Assembly (NCBI GenBank): GCA_015709575.1
Contig: CP054190.1
Location: forward strand, 1,302,001 to 1,366,000
Length of the DNA stretch: 64,000 bases
Direction of reading: 5' to 3'
Origin: Planctomycetia bacterium
Lineage (GTDB): Bacteria; Planctomycetota; Phycisphaerae; UBA1845; Fen-1342
The notes under the pieces were generated by a model, which was not told the DNA's origin, did no database searches, and saw only the letters and a list, made by a program, of their open reading frames with translations. A program made the translations under genes and the position numbers. Within the stretch, counting starts at the first letter, position 1; each line of letters begins with the position of its first letter. Shown in pieces: positions 53,803-64,000 of this stretch.

Positions 53803-54816
53803 CTAGAGCCGACGTGCCAGCACAAAAGCCGCCATTGCCTCCAGCGCGCAGCGCGCGTCGGAGGGCGGCAGGGCGTCCAGCGCTTGCCGCGCGGACGAGA
53901 CGTAGCGCTCGGCGGTGGATTGTGCGTACTCGATGCTGTTGGAAGTTGCGATCAGCCGGGCCACCTCGCGATAGCGCTGATCATCCGCGGAGCGCAGTGC
54001 CGCGATCAGCCGGGCGCGAAGCACGTCGTCCTGTGATCGCAGGAAGTGGATCAACGGCAGCGTGAGCTTGCCCTTGGCAACGTCGCGGCCGAGCGATTTC
54101 CCGACTTCGGCTTCGTCGCCGGTGAGGTCCAGCAGGTCGTCCGTGATCTGAAAAGCGATGCCGACCGCCAGGCCGTACTGTCGCAGGGCATCGACCTGCT
54201 CGCGCGGCGCACCGGCGTAGATTGCGCCCAGGGCCCCGCAGACGCCGATCAGCGAGGCAGTCTTGCGCGAAATGATGTCGAGGTACTCCGCCTCACGCAG
54301 CGCGAGATTCTCGCGGTGAAAGACCTGCATCAACTCGCCTTCGCAGACCGTATTGGCCGTGTGCGCGATCATGCGCGCCGCCTGCGGGGTGGGCAGGCTG
54401 CTGCACAGGTGAAAGGCGTGGCTGATCAAATAGTCGCCCAGCAGCACGGCCCGCTCGTTGCCCCACAGGCGGTTGACCGTCGCGCTGCGGCGGCGAATGT
54501 CCGCCTCGTCGAGCACGTCGTCGTGCACCAGCGTGGCGATGTGCACCATCTCGACCACCGCCGCCAGCACGCGATGCTCGGGGCGGACCGCGCCGCAGGC
54601 CCGCGCCGCCAGCAGCAGCAGCGCCGGGCGCAGCCGCTTGCCGTGAAAGCGAGCCACATGAGCGCAGAGGTCGCTGATGAACCCCTGGTCACTGACGAGC
54701 TCGTCGCGGAAGATGGCGGCGCTGGCTTCGACGTCGGCGGCCACGGGGGCGTACAGCTCCGCCAGCGGGAGCGGCGGCGCATCCGGCGGGAGCAGGTCTG
54801 CGGGGGGCTGGCTCAC
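53803..54816 (-). CDS. Polyprenyl diphosphate synthase (trans, long-chain)
   Basis: 337 aa. Both aspartate-rich motifs are present: HIATLVHDDVLDEADIRRRS (first, DDVLD) and IAFQITDDLLDLTGDEAEVG (second, DDLLD). Also GKRLRPALLLLAARACG. Chain-length residues ahead of the first motif (VVEMVHIATL) suggest a medium- to long-chain product, as for octaprenyl or heptaprenyl synthases used for quinones. A 22-residue Pro-rich head precedes it. Start ATG at 54816. 110 bp downstream from the mnmE start on the same strand. Confidence 0.88.
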   Translation of the reverse strand: MSQPPADLLPPDAPPLPLAELYAPVAADVEASAAIFRDELVSDQGFISDLCAHVARFHGKRLRPALLLLAARACGAVRPEHRVLAAVVEMVHIATLVHDDVLDEADIRRRSATVNRLWGNERAVLLGDYLISHAFHLCSSLPTPQAARMIAHTANTVCEGELMQVFHRENLALREAEYLDIISRKTASLIGVCGALGAIYAGAPREQVDALRQYGLAVGIAFQITDDLLDLTGDEAEVGKSLGRDVAKGKLTLPLIHFLRSQDDVLRARLIAALRSADDQRYREVARLIATSNSIEYAQSTAERYVSSARQALDALPPSDARCALEAMAAFVLARRL

Positions 54817-54911
54817 GGGGGCTATTGTTGGGCGCAGCGTGCGGCTGTCCAGTCAATCCAGACGTTTTCACAAGGATTGAAAATCGGGCGTCCGGACGGG
54901 CGCCAGCGGCG

Positions 54912-55364
54912 TCAGGGACTTGCGGCGGCGCTCCCTACCTTTGTGCTGCGGCAGCGCGGGCAGGCGGGGGCGCTCTCATCCCGCGGCAGGAACTCGTGCG
55001 AGCACTCGTGGCAGCGCCATAGCGGCCGGGCAGCATGCTGGCCGCACGCAGGGCAGGCGATCGGAAACTGACGGCCGACCGGCACGCGCAGCTGCGCCAC
55101 GTGCCCGCATTCCGCGGCGGCGCAGAGCACGTGCACCTCGAACGTCGCCGGAATGGTCCGGGCGGGCGGGCGGAGGAACGAATAGAGCACGCCGGCCAGC
55201 AGCAGCAGGGCGGCGCCGCCGGTCGCGATCAGGATGCGTGTGCGGCGGCGGCGGCGGGCGAATGCGCCGACGGACACATCGCCGCTATGGGTCAACGCGC
55301 GCCGATAGTCGCGCAGTTCAAGGTCGGGCTTCACGAACGGATGCTCCGTGTGATTCAACGTCAC
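54912..55364 (-). CDS. Membrane protein with C-terminal zinc ribbons
   Basis: 150 aa. One transmembrane helix (ILIATGGAALLLLAGVLYSF, about 43-63) follows an Arg-rich patch; after it an extracytoplasmic or cytoplasmic domain has three Cys pairs of rubredoxin-like spacing: CAAAEC, CPAC, CHEC and CPRC (residues about 80-145), suggesting two zinc ribbons. Function unknown. Start ATG at 55364; the 3' neighbour is the prenyl synthase gene 96 bp away on the same strand. Confidence 0.6.
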   Translation of the reverse strand: MTLNHTEHPFVKPDLELRDYRRALTHSGDVSVGAFARRRRRTRILIATGGAALLLLAGVLYSFLRPPARTIPATFEVHVLCAAAECGHVAQLRVPVGRQFPIACPACGQHAARPLWRCHECSHEFLPRDESAPACPRCRSTKVGSAAASP

Positions 55365-55443
55365 CCGATGCGATCGAACATCTTATGATAGTGCGCGTCG
55401 GGCGCCGGGCGATTGAGTGCGCGGCGCTGAGGTCGAGGTGACG

Positions 55444-55477
55444 GGCATGCTTACGCGGAATACCGCGAAAGCATGCC
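55444..55477. repeat. Long imperfect palindrome between divergent genes
   Basis: GGCATGCTT-A-CGCGG - AATA - CCGCG-A-AAGCATGCC: 14 of 15 arm positions pair. It lies between the zinc-ribbon gene (minus) and ispF (plus). The arm GCATGCCACCCGGC is repeated directly downstream (55471-55484 and 55501-55514). Operator or cruciform; the rest of 55365-55681 shows nothing else. Confidence 0.5.
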
Positions 55478-55681
55478 ACCCGGCCGGGCGGCTGCGCAGC
55501 GCATGCCACCCGGCGGCCACAGCAGCCAACTAGCCATCCTGTGGCGTAGCATGCTGCCGGACGCGATGCCGCGCCGGCCGGCGTCAACAAGCGCCGACGG
55601 ACGCGATCACGCGCCGTTCGGTGAGGGAGCGTGCCCTTGGGCATCGGGGGCGCCAGTTGTCCTGAGGAGAGATCGGGCATC

Positions 55682-56179
55682 ATGCAATTCCGCACCGGCA
55701 TCGGCTACGACCTGCATCGGACCGGCGCGCCGCGGGCGCTGCGGCTGGGAGGCGTTGAGATTCCGGCGGACAGCGGGTTGATCGGTCATAGCGACGCGGA
55801 CGTCGTCCTGCACGCGGTAGTTGACGCACTGCTTGGGGCGGCGGGGATCGGCGACATCGGCGACCTGTTTCCGGACACCGACGGACGCTACCGCGACATG
55901 GACAGCCGGGTGTTCGTGGAGGAGGCGGTGCAGCGGATCCGCGCCGGCGGATGGGAATGCCAGAACTGTGACATTATTGTGCATGCGGAGCGGCCGAAGC
56001 TCGCGGCCCACAAGCCGGTCATCGCGGCGCGCGTGGCGGAGCTGCTCGGCGTCGCCGCGGATCGCGTGTGCGTGAAGGCCACAACTAATGAACGGCTCGG
56101 GTCGATCGGACGAAACGAGGCGATCGCCTGTTGGGCGGCCGTGCTGCTGTCGCGAGCGGAAACCCCCGGCCGCCGCTGA
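55682..56179 (+). CDS. ispF: 2-C-methyl-D-erythritol 2,4-cyclodiphosphate synthase
   Basis: 165 aa. GIGYDLHR holds the metal-binding Asp 10 and His 12; LIGHSDADVVLHAVVDALLG holds the third ligand and active-site loop; GAAGIGDIGDLFPDTDGRYR; KATTNERLGSIGRNEAIACW is the C-terminal CMP-binding block. It makes the cyclic diphosphate in the MEP route to isoprenoids. Start ATG at 55682 (GAGGAG upstream). With the polyprenyl synthase 0.9 kb away it marks the isoprenoid supply of this organism. Confidence 0.93.
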   Translation: MQFRTGIGYDLHRTGAPRALRLGGVEIPADSGLIGHSDADVVLHAVVDALLGAAGIGDIGDLFPDTDGRYRDMDSRVFVEEAVQRIRAGGWECQNCDIIVHAERPKLAAHKPVIAARVAELLGVAADRVCVKATTNERLGSIGRNEAIACWAAVLLSRAETPGRR

Positions 56180-56377
56180 GCGGGTGATCCACGCGCGGAA
56201 CCGCCCGCTGACCGCTCATCTGGCGGGTTTGGAGGAACGACCGCCGCGTGAGCAGGGACGGAGCCAGCGGCACCCGGGCGATGGCCCGCCGCGGGCGCAG
56301 TGAGAAAGCGCCTGCATTCGCTTTTTTTCGACACATGGCCGTCCGCCCACGCTCCTGCCACGGACGGTAGCGCGTGA

Positions 56378-58423
56378 CTATTCCTCTTCCTCTCCGTGCG
56401 GCTTGTAGGAGGCGACGATCTGCTGCTGCACCATCGGCGGCACGATGTCGTAGTGGCTCAGCTCCATCGAGAAGCTGCCCTGCCCGCCGGTAACGGACTT
56501 GAGCTGCGAGCTGTAATTGGCGACTTCGGCCAGCGGAACGGACGCCTTCAGCACCGCCTGATTGCCCGGCAGCACATCCTGTCCCACCACCTGGCCGCGC
56601 TTGCCGGCGATGTCCCGGGCGATGTCGCCGACGAATTGGGCCGGCACGTTCACCTCGATGTTCACGACCGGCTCCAGCAGGATCGGCTTGGCGGTCGCGA
56701 AGGCCTTCTTGAAAGCCTGTCGCCCGGCGATCTGAAACGCGATGTCCTTCGAGTCGACCGGGTGCGTCTTGCCGTCCACCAGCGACACCTTGACGTCCAC
56801 GACCGGGTATCCGGCGATCACGCCTTTCTTGAGCTGCTCGCGGATGCCCTTGTCCACCGACGGGCGGAAGGCCTGGTCGATGACGCCGCCGAAGATCTTG
56901 TCCTGGAACTCATAGCCCGCCCCGCGCTCGTTCGGCTCGAGGTCGATGAACACCCGCGCGTACTGACCCGCGCCGCCAGACTGCTTCTTGTGCGTGTACT
57001 CGACCCCCTTCGCCACGCCCACGACCGTCTCGCGATAGGGGATCTTCGGTGCATGCGTTTCAATATCGAGCTTGTACATCCGCTTGATCTTGGACCGGAC
57101 GACCGCCAGGTGCAGGTCGCCCATCCCCTCGATCACCAGCTCGTGTGTCTGCGCGTCGCGATGACTGCGGAAGCAGGGGTCTTCCTCCTCGAAGCGTCGC
57201 AGCGCTGCGCCGATCTTGTCGATGTCACCGCGCGACTTGGACTCGATCGCCCGGCTGAACATCGGCGTCGGAAAGCGCGGCATGGGGATTGTGCCCTCGA
57301 CCGCGTCCGTGTCCAGAATCTGGCCGATGTGCAGGTCCAGCTTTGCGAAGGCCACGATGTCGCCCGGTCCGGCCGCCGGAATCTCGTGATGCTCCGCGCC
57401 GCGCAGCTTGAAGATGTGCCCCGGCCGCGTGGCCTTGCGGTCGTCGCCGACGTGAAAGGCCCCGTCACCCTTGAGCGTTCCCGAATACACCCGTGCCACG
57501 GCGTACTTGATGTTGCTCTTGGGGTCGCTGGTCAGCTTGACCACCTGCGCGATGAAGGGGCCGTCGAGTTTCGGCTCGATCGGCGTCCGCACTGCGTTTT
57601 CCCCCTCGCCTCGGACGATCTCGCGCCGCTTGCCATAGACCGGCGACGGGGCGAACAGCGTGAGCGCTTCCAGGAATTCGTCGATCCCCACGCCGCCCTT
57701 GGAGTTCACGAACAGCACCGGCACCAGGTGCCCGCTGCCGACCGCGGCGCCGATAGCCGGCTCGAGCTTCTCGGGCGGGATGGTGCCCGTGCCCATGTAT
57801 TCCTCCATCAGCGAGTCGTCGATCTCGACGATGGAGTCCAGCAGCTCGGTGTGGCACTTCTTGACGTCGAGGATGTCGGCCTTGCCGTCCTCGGCCGTGA
57901 GGACGTCGATGACGCGCTTGCCGCTGTCGGCGGGCAGATTGATCGGGTGGCATTCAGCGCCGAAGGTATCGCGGATGGAGGCAAGGACCTCATCGAGATT
58001 GGCGTTTTCGTGGTCAATCTTGGTGATCACGATCATCCGCGCCAGACCGAAGTCGCGGGCCGCGTTAAACATCCGTCGGGTGTTTACGCCGATGCCGTTT
58101 ACGGCTGAAACGCACACGATCGCGGTTTCGACCGCCGCCAGGGCAGATATGGCCGGGCCGGCGTAGTCCGGCATGCCGGGGGCGACGACGATGTTCACCA
58201 GCTTGCCGTCGCGCTCAAAGTGCAGCAGCGAACTGTCGGTGCTGTGCCGGCGCTCGCGCGATTCGTCGTCAAAGTCCAGGACGCTGGTGCCGTCATCAAC
58301 GTTGCCGAGCCGGCTCGTTACGCCCAGCTTGTGCAGGATGGCCTCCCCCAGCGTGGTCTTTCCCGCCGCCGCGTGCCCCACGAACGCGACGTTGTGCATC
58401 TCCGCGACCTGATGTACGCCCAT
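56378..58423 (-). CDS. Elongation factor G-like GTPase (EF-G2 type)
   Basis: 681 aa from ATG 58423 (GGGAG upstream), all five EF-G domains. G1 reads GHAAAGKTTLGEAIL, G3 has APGMPDY in place of DTPGHVDF, G4 is TKIDHEN. Domain IV has KQSGGAGQYARVFIDLEP, and QAFRPSVDKGIREQ. The changed G1 and G3 and the lack of the usual str operon mean this is not the main translocase but one of the EF-G-like paralogs, with suggested roles in ribosome recycling or stress. The acidic tail GEEEE is short. Confidence 0.85.
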   Translation of the reverse strand: MGVHQVAEMHNVAFVGHAAAGKTTLGEAILHKLGVTSRLGNVDDGTSVLDFDDESRERRHSTDSSLLHFERDGKLVNIVVAPGMPDYAGPAISALAAVETAIVCVSAVNGIGVNTRRMFNAARDFGLARMIVITKIDHENANLDEVLASIRDTFGAECHPINLPADSGKRVIDVLTAEDGKADILDVKKCHTELLDSIVEIDDSLMEEYMGTGTIPPEKLEPAIGAAVGSGHLVPVLFVNSKGGVGIDEFLEALTLFAPSPVYGKRREIVRGEGENAVRTPIEPKLDGPFIAQVVKLTSDPKSNIKYAVARVYSGTLKGDGAFHVGDDRKATRPGHIFKLRGAEHHEIPAAGPGDIVAFAKLDLHIGQILDTDAVEGTIPMPRFPTPMFSRAIESKSRGDIDKIGAALRRFEEEDPCFRSHRDAQTHELVIEGMGDLHLAVVRSKIKRMYKLDIETHAPKIPYRETVVGVAKGVEYTHKKQSGGAGQYARVFIDLEPNERGAGYEFQDKIFGGVIDQAFRPSVDKGIREQLKKGVIAGYPVVDVKVSLVDGKTHPVDSKDIAFQIAGRQAFKKAFATAKPILLEPVVNIEVNVPAQFVGDIARDIAGKRGQVVGQDVLPGNQAVLKASVPLAEVANYSSQLKSVTGGQGSFSMELSHYDIVPPMVQQQIVASYKPHGEEEE

Positions 58424-58631
58424 AGGTGGGTCTCCCGATGCCGTCCGACCGGCCGGCTGAATGTGAAGGATCCGTGAGCCGCAGTATAGCGCGCCGTCCG
58501 TATGGGGGAAATGCGCGGCGCCGCCCACTCCGGCGCTGCCACGTTGCGCGCTGCGGGTCGGGCGAGGATATCATGCCCGGCCGCGGGCGCGACCGGGCGT
58601 CCCGGCACACTCTCCACCAGGAGCGAACGTC

Positions 58632-59231
58632 ATGCGCGCAGCGTGGAACCCCGTCCAATGTGCGGACCGCCTTCAGGCTCAACGGTCCTGCGCAGTCGGC
58701 CTGTTCAGCGCGATCATGCTGCTGGCGCCGATCGGCTGCGCGCCGGTCGCTCCGCAGCTCGTGCAGGTGGTTCCCGATCCGCCGCACGCCATGGAGTTCG
58801 TGCACCAGGCCAAGACGGTTTATGAACTGCGGCCAGCCGGGGCGGCGATTCGTGTCTGGTGGCGCACCGTCTCCGACGAGGGCGTGGTCGAGCACCCGGT
58901 CAGCGTGGTCCGGGCGGGGGAGCGCGGCCGATTCGACGTCTTCCTGACATCGTGCGAAGCGCTGCGGTTCTTCCGCGGCCCGCTGCGCGCGTCGATCGTG
59001 CACGATGGGCAGCGGAACGGATTTGAGTTGGCGCGCGGCGAAGAGCTGCTGCACGCCGGCACGGTGCGGCCGGTGCACGCGCTGCAGCCTGGGCGGGCGG
59101 TGGTGCTGCAGCAGGCGCGTTACTTTCTGCCGGACAACCCGCACTTTGCGGGCGGACTGGGGCGCTCGGCGCCGTCGCCGCAGGTTCCCGCGGACGTCGT
59201 GGTGGAACTGTGGGCGATGTTGATCGAGTGA
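58632..59231 (+). CDS. Lipoprotein, unknown function
   Basis: 199 aa. A long n-region precedes the hydrophobic core [16 protein letters not shown] with lipobox PIGC (Cys 36). The rest is beta-rich ([40 protein letters not shown]) and Pro-rich at the end. AGGAG is 8 nt before the ATG. No domain recognised. It ends 62 bp ahead of glnS on the same strand. Confidence 0.6.
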   Translation: MRAAWNPVQCADRLQAQRSCAVGLFSAIMLLAPIGCAPVAPQLVQVVPDPPHAMEFVHQAKTVYELRPAGAAIRVWWRTVSDEGVVEHPVSVVRAGERGRFDVFLTSCEALRFFRGPLRASIVHDGQRNGFELARGEELLHAGTVRPVHALQPGRAVVLQQARYFLPDNPHFAGGLGRSAPSPQVPADVVVELWAMLIE

Positions 59232-59293
59232 GGCGATGCGCGGCCTGGAACGCGCGATGTGCGGCAGGCCGCTTGAGCAAGGTGTGGCAGACG

Positions 59294-61144
<1,851 letters not shown>

Positions 61145-61565
61145 GCAGCAGCGCGCGGTCGCCCAAAACGAAATCGGCCCCGCCCCGGGAGAAAGGGCGC
61201 GGCCGACTGCCGCCCGAAGAGCGCTTCCAAACGCTTTCGATTGCTTCTTGCCCCTTGGAAAGCACCAGCGCGAACAACTTTCCGAGAGCGGTATAAGAGG
61301 GGCAATTCCCGTTCCAATCGGGCGCGGTTTCAGTGCCACTCTAGCAGGAGTGGTAAGCCATTCCGTAAAATGGGGTTAGGGTGTCAAGCGCCTGGCACGT
61401 GAATTTGGTAAATCTTGAAGATGTGGCGTTCTCGCAACATCAACTACGGGCACATTCTGTTTCCGAGTACAAGTGTCGCGATATCTGAGCTTTATGTGTG
61501 CGTTGACCTGACGCAACATCAGCGGCGCCGAGCGCTTTGACGCACCACCGTCAGTGTTCGCCCAG
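61145..61565. other. Intergenic with terminator and possible small RNA
   Basis: A strong hairpin CGGCCCCGCCC (61175-61185) / GGGCGCGGCCG (61195-61205), one mismatch, with a minus-strand ATTTCGTTTTG tail; it can end glnS transcripts and any minus transcript. On the minus strand a weak promoter TTGGAA - 16 nt - TATACC (about 61313-61286) could start an RNA of about 110-130 nt with a GGAAAG / CTTTCC stem. The rest (61380-61565) is less GC-rich and featureless. Confidence 0.4.
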
Positions 61566-62636
61566 CTATGCGTAACGGTCGCCGAATCGCTTGCCGCTTT
61601 CCGCCGTCAGCTCCCGGATGAGCTGCTCGTCTTCACGTCGGCAGATCAGCGTCGCGTCTGCGGACTGGACCACGATCAGTCCTGAGACCCCCAAGGTGGC
61701 GATCAGGTGGCCCGACTCGCTGACGAGGATATTGTCGCCGCCGGCGACCGACAGTCCCGAGGCCCCGATGCACACATTTCCATCACTGTCGGGGGCATGT
61801 TGCGACGCAATCGCCCCCCACGAGCCGACATCCAGCCAGTGACAGCTCATCTCGACGATCAGCACGTCCGCGGCCCGCTCCATGACGCCGAAGTCAACCG
61901 AGATCTTCCGCAGCCCGCCGAACGCGGCAGCCAGTGCATCCGTCCCGTTGATCGTGTCCCAGCGCCGCGCGATGTCGCGCAGCGTCGCGGAATTTTCGGG
62001 CAGGTGCGCGGCGAGTTCCGCCAGAATCGCCGACACGCGCCACGCAAACATGCCGCTGTTCCAGAGATACTCGCCGCTGGCGAGGTACTGCTGCGCAACC
62101 TCCAGCGTCGGCTTCTCTCGAAAGCCCGCGCAGCGCCGAACCCCCGGGGAGACAGGCGGCCCCATCCGGACGTAGCCATATCCGGTGTGCGCGGCGGTCG
62201 GGGTCACGCCGAACGTGACCAGGCTGGTTGGATGTGCCTCGGCCGCGCTGAGCCCGCTGCGCAGTGCCGATTCGAATGCGTCCTGCGGCGTCAGGATGTG
62301 GTCGGCCGTGAAGACGGCCATCGTTGCGTCCGGGTCGCGCTCCGCGATCAGCGCCGCGGCCAGTCCGACGGCGTTGGCGGTGTCGCGCCCCATCGGCTCG
62401 CCGATCAGGTTTTTTCGGGGAATATCGGGCAATTCGGCGGCGACGAGATCGACATACGCGGCCGAAGTGATCACCCAGGTCTGCGCCGGATCGAAACAGC
62501 GCTCGAGCCGGCGCCGCGCGAGCTGCAATAGTGACGCGCCCTCAAAGAGCCGCATGAACTGCTTGGGGCGCTGGCGGCGGCTCAGCGGCCAGAGCCGCGT
62601 GCCGGCGCCGCCGGCCATGATGACGGCGTGTCGCAT
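61566..62636 (-). CDS. manC: Mannose-1-phosphate guanylyltransferase
   Basis: 356 aa, the short single-domain form. N-terminal signature MAGGAGTRLWPLSRRQRPKQ, then NLIGEPMGRDTANAVGLAAA, FTADHILTP, GYGYVRMG, FREKPTLEVAQQYLASGEYL-WNSGMF and DVGSWGAI. It makes GDP-mannose from mannose 1-phosphate and GTP for glycan synthesis. No isomerase domain is attached, unlike many ManC/AlgA enzymes. pgi begins 4 bp upstream on the same strand, so the two sugar-phosphate genes are one unit. Confidence 0.9.
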   Translation of the reverse strand: MRHAVIMAGGAGTRLWPLSRRQRPKQFMRLFEGASLLQLARRRLERCFDPAQTWVITSAAYVDLVAAELPDIPRKNLIGEPMGRDTANAVGLAAALIAERDPDATMAVFTADHILTPQDAFESALRSGLSAAEAHPTSLVTFGVTPTAAHTGYGYVRMGPPVSPGVRRCAGFREKPTLEVAQQYLASGEYLWNSGMFAWRVSAILAELAAHLPENSATLRDIARRWDTINGTDALAAAFGGLRKISVDFGVMERAADVLIVEMSCHWLDVGSWGAIASQHAPDSDGNVCIGASGLSVAGGDNILVSESGHLIATLGVSGLIVVQSADATLICRREDEQLIRELTAESGKRFGDRYA

Positions 62637-62640
62637 TGGC

Positions 62641-64000
62641 TCAAACCTCGTGGCGGCCGCGCTGCTTCAGGGCCGCCTGCAGTTCGCGGGCCTGCGCCTC
62701 GAACCCGCGCCGCCCCAGCAGCGCGTAGGTCATGTCCTTGCCAAGCTGCACGGCCGGCTGGTCGTAGGGGTTCACGTTCAGCAGGCGGCCGGCGATGGTG
62801 GTGGCCGCTTCCCACAGCATCAGAAACTGCCCGACGGTGTGCTCATCCACCCGCGGGAAACGAATCGTCAGGCAGGGGCGCTCATTGGCGGTCAGGGCGT
62901 ACTCGGTCGCGCGCTTCTCCGCGTTGAGAAGCTTGCCGAGCGTCCCCCCTTGCAGATAGGCCAGCTCCGCAGGAGTGCCGGCGGCGCGCGGGATCTTCAC
63001 GTCGCGAGCGAAGCGCTCGACTTCAAGGAAAATGAACACCTTGTCATTGGGGCCGTCACGGTAGAGCTGCACCTGCGAGTGCTGATCGGTCGCCCCCAGC
63101 GCCCGGATCGGCGTTGGTCCGGTCATCACCGTCCGCCCACTGAGGTCGTCGCGCTTGCCGAGGCTCTCGGCCCACAGCTGCCGGTACCAATCCGCCAGGT
63201 CGCGGAGCTGCTGGCTGTAGGGCATCATGACGTGCAGGCGCTTCCCGCGGGCATAGAAGCCGACCAGCAGCAGCGCCAGCATCGCCGCCGGATTTTTCCG
63301 CGGGTCGGGCTGCGCCGCGCGACGGCTCATGGCGGCCGCCCCGGCCAGCAGCCTGGTCACGTTGATCCCGCACATCGCCGCGGAGAACAGCCCGACCGCG
63401 GAGAGCACCGAGAATCGACCGCCGACGCCGTCCGGTACAGGCAGATTCGCGTACTTCTCGCGCGTGACGATGTCGCGAAGAATCCCGCCGGCCGGGTCGG
63501 TTGTGACGATGAGGCGCTTGGCCAGCCCGGCCTTGCCGAGGCGCCGGGCCAGCAGGTCGCGGATGATGAGGAACTGCGCGGCCGTCTCGGCTGTCTCGCC
63601 CGACTTGCTGATCACGTTGAACACGGTCTTTTTCAGCGCGGGCGACAGATAGTCGAGCATGGCGCCGATCTGCGTCGGATCGACGTTATCCAACACGAAC
63701 AGGCGCGGACCGCGGCGGGTCGCCGTCGGTAGCAGGTTGTGCGTCCAGGGGTTGAGCGCTGTCTGCAGCGCCGTGTTTCCGAGCGCGGAGCCGCCGATGC
63801 CCAGCACCACGAGGTTTTCCGCGCCGGGCCGGAAGCGCCGTACCGCGGCACGCACCAGTGCGACCATGCGAGAGTCTTTTGGCAGCTCGCGGTAGCGGTG
63901 CTGGCCGTTGGCGCGCTCCGCCTCGATCTCTGCGACCACGTTCCTGACACGCCCGGCTTCAGCGTCGATCTCAGCCGTGGACATTCCGTGCGTCGCCCCT
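62641..64000 (-). CDS. pgi: Glucose-6-phosphate isomerase, 5' end outside the window
   Basis: At least 453 codons. The frame is still open at 64000: before MSTAEIDAEAGRV come in-frame codons for GATHG, so the start is probably beyond the edge. Landmarks: VVLGIGGSALGNTALQTALN (sugar-phosphate loop), NVISKSGETAETAAQFLI, GGRFSVLSAVGLFSAAMCGI, GATDQHSQVQLYRDGPND and YDQPAVQLGKDMTYALLGRR near the end. It interconverts glucose 6-phosphate and fructose 6-phosphate, feeding the mannose route made by the next gene. Medium-length form as in many non-proteobacteria. Confidence 0.93.
   Translation of the reverse strand, partial: GATHGMSTAEIDAEAGRVRNVVAEIEAERANGQHRYRELPKDSRMVALVRAAVRRFRPGAENLVVLGIGGSALGNTALQTALNPWTHNLLPTATRRGPRLFVLDNVDPTQIGAMLDYLSPALKKTVFNVISKSGETAETAAQFLIIRDLLARRLGKAGLAKRLIVTTDPAGGILRDIVTREKYANLPVPDGVGGRFSVLSAVGLFSAAMCGINVTRLLAGAAAMSRRAAQPDPRKNPAAMLALLLVGFYARGKRLHVMMPYSQQLRDLADWYRQLWAESLGKRDDLSGRTVMTGPTPIRALGATDQHSQVQLYRDGPNDKVFIFLEVERFARDVKIPRAAGTPAELAYLQGGTLGKLLNAEKRATEYALTANERPCLTIRFPRVDEHTVGQFLMLWEAATTIAGRLLNVNPYDQPAVQLGKDMTYALLGRRGFEAQARELQAALKQRGRHEV

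Noticed and set aside
56396..58108. A 570-codon plus-strand frame opposite the EF-G-like gene
   Set aside because: High-GC antisense shadow; no family, and the minus strand encodes a full EF-G-like protein.

Overview
This is 64 kb of high-GC bacterial chromosome, most probably from a planctomycete related to the Phycisphaerae. The main pointers are two giant secreted proteins that end in the paired NNFDIDPFV / NNFDIDAFV-type calcium-loop tail common in that group, a PEP-CTERM signal, an ECF sigma factor next to a transmembrane Ser/Thr kinase with TPR repeats, and many scattered single housekeeping genes on both strands. The assignment rests on recognised protein features only; there is no rRNA in the window.

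1-4.2 kb: a small HARE-HTH protein, an AbrB-type antitoxin with a Doc (Fic-fold) toxin under a promoter that carries an inverted repeat, and on the minus strand three overlapping genes: a membrane-anchored transglutaminase-like protein, a short secreted protein with an RHS core fragment and a Ser-Asp-His hydrolase domain, and a small multi-spanning membrane protein. I read this cassette as a possible toxin/immunity module.

4.2-13.2 kb: a decayed accessory island. It holds a 0.49-kb inverted-repeat-bounded element (MITE-like), a PD-(D/E)XK nuclease gene cut by an IS1182-family element, an RHS gene fragment cut by an IS5-family element, a HigB / HigA-ImmA toxin-antitoxin pair, a second IS1182 copy inside a palindromic repeat, a second IS5 copy inside a second copy of the MITE-like repeat, and remnants of RHS and TPR genes. 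Target duplications are readable for all four insertions.

13.3-25.3 kb: an operon selD-xdhC-mocA (minus) whose selD has an in-frame UGA and is read as a selenoprotein; rsmA/ksgA, a lipoprotein hydrolase, queG, rsmE, a WbpM/CapD-type sugar dehydratase and two secreted proteins. 25.4-32 kb is one 2186-codon frame that joins a PEP-CTERM protein to an RTX-repeat protein. 32.3-35.7 kb has a JAMM-peptidase-like gene, tRNA-Arg(CCG), a PGPGW protein, a TerC protein and a CAU-anticodon tRNA.

35.8-48.7 kb: a 1440-aa HExxH protease/RCC1 protein, an ECF sigma factor and Ser/Thr kinase pair, a small secreted protein and a 1510-aa metzincin with GEVED and beta-helix parts. 48.8-64 kb is mostly housekeeping: CCA-adding/poly(A) polymerase family, mnmE, a polyprenyl synthase, ispF, an EF-G-like GTPase, glnS, a mannose-1-phosphate guanylyltransferase and the 3' part of pgi, with two candidate small RNAs ending in strong minus-strand terminators.
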